In this document: positions 43,210 to 64,000 of the stretch, piece by piece
How the letters are laid out: every line of letters begins with the position of its first letter
How positions within the stretch are numbered: the first letter of the stretch is position 1
Notes under the pieces: generated by a model
The model's input: the letters and a program-made list of their open reading frames with translations, nothing else
What the model was told of the DNA's origin: nothing
The model's database searches: none
NCBI RefSeq assembly: GCF_040807025.1
Contig: NC_090956.1
Span: 923,017 to 987,016 of the forward strand
Direction of reading: 5' to 3'
DNA length: 64,000 nucleotides
Origin: Struthio camelus
Taxonomy: Eukaryota; Chordata; Aves; Struthioniformes; Struthionidae
Made by a program: the position numbers and the translations under genes

Positions 43210-46200
43210 TGCCTTTAGTGAACTTCCTGTTGGCAGTGGGTGAAGTTTAGTTCTAGTAAAAGGCTGATAGCAGTAGCTTAGAACAAGGTAAAGTTGCAGA
43301 CTTCTTTGAAGAGACAAGTCAGGCAGGTGCTGTGCTCGCCCCAACCTTGCTATTTCACTTGACAGGTGTCATGGCTTTTGTTTATTTACTATAACCAGGC
43401 TCCGAGCAGGACTTAGACCAAAGCAATTAACTCTCTTGGCTTTTGGTTTATTTTGAACCACGGCTTTCCCAGGAGGCTCAGTGCCCGTCATAACCACATT
43501 GAAGATCTGTTTTACTGAAGTAGCTTTGCAAAACTTCAAGAGGAAATATGATAGTGTGGTTAAATCATGAGACCGGGAACATGATGTTCTGGGCATTAGT
43601 CCCAGCTTGGCAGTCCCTGGCTACCTGGCCTTGGGCAATCAGTCTCCCAGCACCTCCTCCATAGGTGGAGTGACACCCTGGGGGCAGGGAGGCAAGGCGG
43701 GGTCCATGCTTCTCTGTTTGTATAAAGCTCTCAAAGCGTAGCGCTCTTGTACAGAGCTGTCAAGTAACAGCTTGCCAAGGGTCCCTTCCTTCTTCATGAA
43801 GCCACTACCATGGCATGCGATAATATAACTAGTGAATCTAGTTATTAGAAAACATCACAAATAGGATCACAAATTCTTTCATGTGGGCCAATCTTTTCAC
43901 ATTCAGATATAAACATTTGGCTTTAGCACTTGATCTTATGCACACTAAGCAATAAGCAAACTGTCTGGAAACTGTGGATAATACAGAATCAAAGCTGAAT
44001 ACATGCCCATGAACTGGATCCTACTGACACCTTGTCACTGGTCACAGCAGCAGAGCTCTAGGAAGGATGCTTGAACACTGGTGAAAAAGCAGATTTGGTG
44101 TAACCCTGTGTAACATAAGTAGAAATCAGTTATAAATAATGCATTCTCCAAGACACCCAAAAAGTCCAGAGGGACTCCCATTGCCTCCTCAGTGGGGGTA
44201 AGATTCTAGCCTGGACATGAACATCTTCCTGAGGACTCCACCTTTGGGGTGAGAAATGGAAGTTGCACAGCCTGTTTTAAGCAATTCTGCCAGGTGGAAG
44301 GTTTCATGTCCTGCACACACACAGGTGAAAGCACAGGTTAAAAAATGAAATCAAAATCTTTAAGTTTAATGAATTCCTGGAGACTTTCATTGCAATTATT
44401 TTTAAACAAGGAATGTCCTCCAAATTAGCATGTTCACATGAGCTAGAACCAGTTATTCCTGGTCACTTTCTTTCTGCTTGCGTTTCCTTTTTGTGTGTAT
44501 CAACAAAGTTAAGATAGAGAGTAACAGATTTATCTCTACTAGTTGTTTAGAGCATAAAGTCTTTAAGTACTGAAATTACAAGTCATTTCTATGACATGAG
44601 TTTCTTCTACTTAATGGACTAGACAGCCTCGAATCTCCAGTTTCAAGAATTTCAGTGATAAATGAATTGGGCTGCGCTTTGCGATCTTTTTGTCTGATAC
44701 TTACACTTTCCAGAGCCTGTCACCACAGGAAACTATCTTAAAATTACTCATGATGGCTATTAAGGGCTTAAGCAGTGTCCTAACAGTTGTAGGGAATATG
44801 TATATTAAAAACAAACAAATATCATAGACAGTTTTTAGGAATTTTACATCTTTTTTGTGTAGATCAAATTTCATTAGATTCATTGTGCCAATCCAGATAT
44901 CACAGAAGGAAAAGGAAAAATCAAACCTATCAAACCCCTATTTTGGTTTATTCCATTTACTCCACAAGAAGTGTATAATTATGAGAGAATGAACTTTTAC
45001 TTCTTATTTGTCAGGTTAACTTAGGGGGACAATGACTTCTTCAATTATTCTACATTGCTACTACCTGCTTCTGCTTTACAAGGAACTTCGTTGTTCAAAA
45101 TTCTTCTGAAAAAGTCAAACCCTCTATTACTGGTGTATAGCTGGTCTAACACTGCTGCATTTACAATTATAATATAATTATTAGCTAGAATATTTGATAA
45201 AACTTGATACAGGAGTTTTTTTTAAATTTGGTGATTAGCTCCAAAAAGTAACGGCAACTTAAATTAAAAGAATGATTTTTATTACTTCTGGCGTACTGAT
45301 ATCTGAATTGTTACACACCACATTTTCCAATTTTACTTGGTCATCACAAGAACAAGAAACTTAAACACTTCCTTTTAATTAAATTGAGATTGTTAAATAA
45401 TTAAACAAGCCCAGGAGCCAGAGTTACAAGTTTCTCTGGCTATTCAGAAAGAGAGGTGAGGCTCAGGTAAGTTTGGTAGATTTCCACGGAGTACTCAAAA
45501 ATGCTCAAAAATAAGTAAGTTAATAAATCCTATAGAGTCACACATTAGAACAGATTTAAAAACAATGCAAAGCTTTCACTGTTGCTTCTTGAGCAGTGCT
45601 TCAGAAATCCATTTGGCTGAAGCTTTTTGATTTTGGCAGTGATCGGAATCAGAGGCATAGGAAATAACGTGCACGCAGGGCACGCACAGAACAGTTCTTC
45701 TGGTTTCGCCTCTTGCAGTCAGCAGTTTATGGACCCCCTGAGCTGAAGGCTGCATTTGTTTTAGTTGCCACTGCTTTAAAACCAGGAAATAATTAGGTTA
45801 TCTGAAACTAACATTCTGCCCCTTGGCAAAGTAGAGCTTTCTTTCACATACCTTCCTAATCATTCCACTGAAACCAAACAATATTTTAAAGACTTTTTAG
45901 CATCTGGAACAATTCTTCCAGAAGAAGCTTTGCCTCAGAAACAACTTATGATTACCTTTTATACACGAAGTGAACAGCAGACTTCCTACATTACACTGGG
46001 CAAAAAAGGAGATGACACTTTAATCCTTCAGCGCTAGGTTTCTTACTAATTTGAACAGGAAGTACCCAGCAAACTCAGAAGTGTACAGAACTCATCCCTC
46101 ACCGCTGGCCTTCCAAGCCCAACTTGCTAATCCTGGTGACAAAATATATTTGTCCCTGATTTGGATTGGGATGAGGAGAGGAAAAATAGGGGTAATTTTA

Positions 46201-48410
46201 TAATCATCTGCAGCCAGAGAGTACCTAAAGTGAATAAAAGGTATGAGTAATAAAGAGCCAAATTTAGGGAGCATCTTCTCAGAAAGTCCTTGTGCTACTC
46301 CCAGATTCTTATTTGTCACTTGGTTCTCATTTGCAGAAGTGAACAACCATCAGCTTGCAAACACAGCTATTCCAGACAACCAATAATGTTGTGCAAGCAG
46401 GCACAGTACAGAATTAATCTATTCCTGGTACATCATGAGCTAAGCAAGCAAGTAAAAACAACTGCAGTGGTGTCAGGGCAGATGAAAGGCGGTTAGGAAA
46501 CTTGCTGCAAGACAGTGGAATCCAGTTCTTACAAGAGCTGCCCTAGACTTTTCCCGTTTGACTCCTCACTTCCCTTCTCCCGGCCTAAAGAGATGCTTCC
46601 CTTACTGAACACGATAAATCCACAGTGAAGTCTCCTTCACAAAACAGGACAGTTCCTATAGTGACAGTGTTTCATCCTGTGTGACAAATGAATCAAAATA
46701 AGTAATTGACTCTCCCCTCCACCAATTCTATCCAGAAAACATGCAACCAAGCCCATATTTTTATCTTCATGAAGACTCTGATTTTGCAACAGTGAAAAAA
46801 CACTGCTCCCTCCACAAGGCACAACAGAGCAATTTGCTTAAGCTCATGCAGTAAAATTCTAGGAAAGCTGAGGGGGAAAAAAAAAAAAAAAAAAGGGCAT
46901 CTGCTCTCACACTCTCACCAACAGACAACACTGCCATCATCACTTCCAATAAATTCAGCTGCGTGGGAATTCAAATAGCCATTCAAACATAAAGATATTG
47001 TAAAGAGACATAAGATGCTTTTCTGCAGGTCAAGTTTTGCCCTGAGCCTGCTCCTTATGCTGATGAAGTAACGGTATCTTTGAGGAGTTAGCTGCAATGA
47101 GAAAGGGGAAGGCAGAGCTCTGTTCCCAGTCCAGCCCTCACCAAAGCACTTCTGGAATCAAGTCTTTACGAGGCAGTGCTGAGGTTGGTTGCGTGCTGCA
47201 AGTGGGCTTCAACGTCTGCTGCCACAGAGCAGTAACAAACGGAAGATGCAGCATCAGGTCCAGACTGAGAAAATGGAAGAGCAGTCAGCAGCTTCCAGCT
47301 CCTCCAACCTTTAGCCCCAGCTGGGTGTCTGCCCAGGGCTATTTGCCCTGTGAACTGCAATAACAGGAGGCAAAGAACAGCCTCAAAAATCCTCACTTTC
47401 TAGTTACAAGGCAGGAGAAGGATGGGAGAGGCACTAACAATGAGATTTACCCCTTTCACACCAAGGGTAGTTTGGAACAGCATGTACTCTGGCAGGATAC
47501 GGACAGTTTACTATTCTAGTTATTGCTGGTTTATAGAGGGCGTCTGGCAACTAATAAAGTGGAAAGTATCTCGGGTACTAGACTTAGGCTCTTTACTAGC
47601 TTGGCTCTCTTTCCGAGATGGACTGATTGGAGCACACAGATAAGCATATGTGCGCACTGGGCTTTTTTCATGCTACAGCAGTGCAGCTTCTAGAAGACTC
47701 ATCTTAGCTGTGTGCTGTATGCGCACAGAGCTGTCCAGGTAAAATTAGACTTCAAATCAGAGCCAAACAAAACACCTGAAAAGCCCTAGACTAATAGTAC
47801 AGGGCTTCCCATTTCATCTGGGAACTTTTAATACTTGTTTTCCTTCAGAAATTAATATCAGCTAAGTGAAAATACCACCAAGAAAAAAAGGTGCAGAAAC
47901 ATGCTTTAATTCCCTTCCCCGGCACTTTTTTTGCCAAAATTTGCTAAATCTAACAACTGCTTATAAGCACCCTGCTTCCCTCACCTCCCCAAATTGCATT
48001 TCCTGCAGTAAAACAAAGTCCAGCTGAGAACAGCAAAGGAATCCAATTTCACTCAGAAAGCACACGGCTGGTAAAACATATGCTTGTATCTGCATGTTAC
48101 ATGTGTGCTACAAAACACAAGATGTTGGTGTCACAAAAGCAGACGTAGAACTGCCCAGAGAAGAGACAGATTTGGCAGTCATCAGCTTAGCAATAGCAAC
48201 TAAGCACATATGGTCACCCAGCAGAGAACGTACCAGACAAAAGAGTCCCAAAAGGGGAACCACAAAATGCAGCCGCACAAGCACAAGAAGCAATGAAGAA
48301 GGATGGGCAGCTGGAGAGTCAGGGCTGTCCAAAAGACAGGCTGCTAGGGGAAAAAAAAACAGTCAAAAAGCAAAGACAGCAGAAAGATTTGTGGATCTGG
48401 TTAAACACTG
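43210..48410. other. Intergenic stretch between SCNN1B and COG7
   Basis: No coding exon, RNA gene or large repeat is recognised. The sequence is AT-rich, with only short chance open frames and an A18 run at 46877-46894. It separates the two convergent genes. Confidence 0.6.
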
Positions 48411-48545
48411 ATTACACAGAAACACAGAATGGTTTAGGTTGGAAGGGACCTCTGGAGATCATCTAGTCCAACCTCCCTGCTCAAGCAGGGTCCTCTAGAG
48501 CATATTTCCCAGGATCACATCCAGACGGGTTTTGAATATTAGAGC
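48411..48545 (-). mobile_element. CR1 LINE 3' fragment
   Basis: This is about 130 bases of a CR1 3' end in minus orientation. The + strand reads CAGAATGG, GGTTGGAAGGGACCTCTGGA, GATCATCTAGTCCAACCTCC and TGCTCAAGCAGGGTCCTCTA, closely matching the other copy at 51369-51480. It is strongly 5'-truncated, as is usual for CR1, and has no coding capacity. Confidence 0.85.
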
Positions 48546-49320
48546 AGCCTGAAACAAGTTAAGAGGTAAAGAGATGGGAAAAAAATGGGAAAAGAATTAC
48601 TCACCCAAGGAGTCCAGGGGTGAACAGAAGGAGAAAACTGCAGGAGTAGCTACAGGTAAGGGGAAGACAAAGATTTTTTCCCCCCTCCAAACCAGAAGAG
48701 TTTGCATGTGAGGTTTGACACAGCTGGCATTCCAGTTTTGGGATCTCCTTGCATTTTGCCCAATTTTCTCCTAAAAAAAAGCTGTGGAAGTGTTGGAAGC
48801 ATTCTCAAGCTAAACAAGGCTTTTTACAAAGATCTAGATATCACTCTTTAATAAATTTCACAAGAAAACAACATTGTTTCATTAAATATCTTAGACTCAT
48901 CACAGCTTTAAGTAGTAGAATACATTAATCTCATAAGAAACAACCTACAAATCTGGTTTTATTCTCAGAGTTGGGTTTGATCATGCGTTTTCTACTAACA
49001 GACGAGATTCTGAATAATGACAGACTTGAGCAATGGCCACTGCCTCCAGGTGGAACAGCTTGCAATCAGCTGATATATGCTGCACCTACCCCATAATTTT
49101 AGGTTCAAAATTGATTAAACTGTTCTGAAAAAGCCAGTCATCTCACCGTCATGAAGCATGAACTCTCCCAGCTAGTGGCAGACCAATTCTAGTTAGAAGC
49201 CAGCACTGCTCAACCTACTCAAGGTCATCCAGACAGTTTTTAGTAAATTTGGTTGTAAGACAGCTTTCCTCATTTCTAAAGACAGAAAAAAAATGAACAA
49301 GCTATTCCTAAACAAAGGCA

Positions 49321-49326
49321 TTTATT
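49321..49326 (-). terminator. COG7 polyadenylation signal (AATAAA)
   Basis: TTTATT on the + strand is AATAAA on the minus strand, 128 bases after the COG7 stop. It is the first canonical signal in the downstream sequence and implies a short 3' UTR of about 150 bases. Confidence 0.6.
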
Positions 49327-49453
49327 AAAAATTAGTCATAAATACATTCCCCTTATCCCCAGAGACATCTTCACTATCCTTGGAAAGTTTATCGGGAATA
49401 AGAGAAAAATCAGTTCAGCCCTTGAAGGACGCCCGGCAGTGGGGACATTACAG

Positions 49454-62983
<13,530 letters not shown>

Positions 62984-64000
62984 CTACAAAGAATCAGATG
63001 GTTAGTTTAAAAATAAATGAATGTGCTACTAAAAACCTTGTTTTAAGCAACATGCAAGACTTCTTCAGTTAGAGCACGCTACCTACATAAACTTGGAATG
63101 TAGCCCAACAGCGTCAAGTCTCAACTACACAAATTCTTTTTTAAACAAGGTTATTATCTCTGCTTGCTTCTTAAAACCAAGATGTTCTACCTCAACAAGT
63201 GCCTCAGCAGAATTATCACAAACTGCTCCAAAACAGCCTGGTTGACCAAAGTCTATCAAACGTTCCAACCTACACTAGAGGGAAAATACGGAAACCATCT
63301 GAGAAGTGAACATGTAACTGAAACAAGCTAAAACAGGGGCAATTCTCATTTACCAAAGAGCCGGGTCCACGCTTAAAATAACTGATACAAACTCATTTCA
63401 CTTAGGACTGACTACTCATTCACAGTGTTCATCAACAGAGCTGAACGCAAACCATGAACTTAGCATCTCATTGCCATTCTGTTGAGCCGGGAGCTGCAGC
63501 AAACCCAAACTAAAAATACATCTGAACCGTTATTTGTCAAACCAGACCAGGAATCAGATTGCCAAACTCCAACTAGTACCAAACCAGAATTACTTCAAAT
63601 CCTGGATATAAGGAAAAACTCTTACACCACGAGGACAGTCAAGCAGTGGAACAGGAACAGGAGGTCCTGAGACTGTGCAGTCTCCATGCTCAGAGGTTCC
63701 AAGACCAGACTGGACAAAACCCTGCATAATCTGGTCTGACCTCATAGTGGACCCTGCTTTGAGCAGGAGAGTGGACTAGATGATCTCCTGAGGTCCCTTC
63801 CAGCCTGAATTATCCTATGATTCATAACTGAACCCTCCCCCACATAAACACTTAAGAACTAGTTTGACCCTGTGCTTCTGAGTCACCTGGCTCTTCCATT
63901 CTTGAGATACTTCTGTTCCCAAACATCTCACCTCGCAACACAAGAGACATGAATAAAGAATACAACTTTTTTAAAAATCCAATTAACAAGTCAGTGGCTG
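62984..64000 (-). other. COG7: COG7 intron (partial)
   Basis: No further COG7 exon is recognised up to the window end. The exon encoding the residues just before NLVKVTEL must lie beyond 64000. The CR1 fragment at 63590-63826 lies in this intron. Confidence 0.65.
63590..63826 (+). mobile_element. CR1 LINE 3' end fragment
   Basis: A CR1-type 3' end in plus orientation, opposite to COG7. It has a residual CR1 C-terminal reading (RKNSYTTRTVKQWNRNRRS), then GGACTAGATGATCTCCTGAG, GTCCCTTCCAGCCTGAATTA and a terminal ATCCTATGATTC. It is more diverged than the two other copies and strongly 5'-truncated. Confidence 0.8.

Noticed and set aside
48094-48411. Plus-strand open frame of 105 codons upstream of a CR1 fragment
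   Set aside because: Low-complexity basic composition and no family match; lies in the intergenic stretch without promoter or splice signals.

Overview
The window is vertebrate nuclear DNA, most likely from a bird. The genes are spliced, with GT-AG introns and exons of 58 to 390 bases. The interspersed repeats I recognise are mostly CR1 LINE fragments with the sauropsid-type 3' end, and overall repeat density is low. One block is extremely GC-rich and minisatellite-rich, as is usual on avian microchromosomes. A crocodilian or turtle cannot be excluded from sequence alone.

Layout. (1) Positions 1-3360 hold the last six coding exons of SCNN1G, the gamma subunit of the epithelial sodium channel (ENaC), on the + strand; its 5' part lies outside the window. 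(2) Positions 3361-26301 have no recognisable protein-coding exon. Within this stretch, about 4.2-19.3 kb is GC- and CpG-rich. It holds two large minisatellite arrays (11.92-12.97 kb and 18.00-19.01 kb) and a CpG island at 17.0-17.97 kb, which I propose contains the promoter and non-coding first exon of SCNN1B. (3) Positions 26302-42392 hold the complete coding region of SCNN1B (ENaC beta) on the + strand: 12 coding exons that join in frame to 656 codons plus a stop. (4) Positions 42393-49320 are 3' UTR and intergenic sequence with a short CR1 fragment. (5) Positions 49454-62983 hold the last ten coding exons of COG7 on the - strand (433 codons plus a stop), convergent with SCNN1B; its 5' part lies beyond position 64000. 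A larger degraded CR1 element sits in the intron just upstream of the penultimate COG7 exon, and another CR1 3' end lies at 63.6-63.83 kb.

How the genes relate. SCNN1G and SCNN1B are tandem paralogues that supply two of the three subunits of the amiloride-sensitive Na+ channel of salt-reabsorbing epithelia. Their shared exon lengths and splice phases show the duplication directly, and both C-tails keep the PPPNY motif used by NEDD4-family ubiquitin ligases. COG7 is a Golgi vesicle-tethering subunit and is only a neighbour. The order SCNN1G-SCNN1B-COG7 is the one I recall for mammals, so this is conserved synteny.

I found no convincing new multi-gene system. The points most worth a second look are the two GC-rich minisatellites, the CpG-rich block with no assigned gene, the inferred SCNN1B first exon, beta-subunit residue differences at sites known in mammals, and the CR1 insertion abutting a COG7 splice acceptor. 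All exon boundaries were read by eye from splice consensus and protein similarity recalled from memory; no alignment or transcript data were available.
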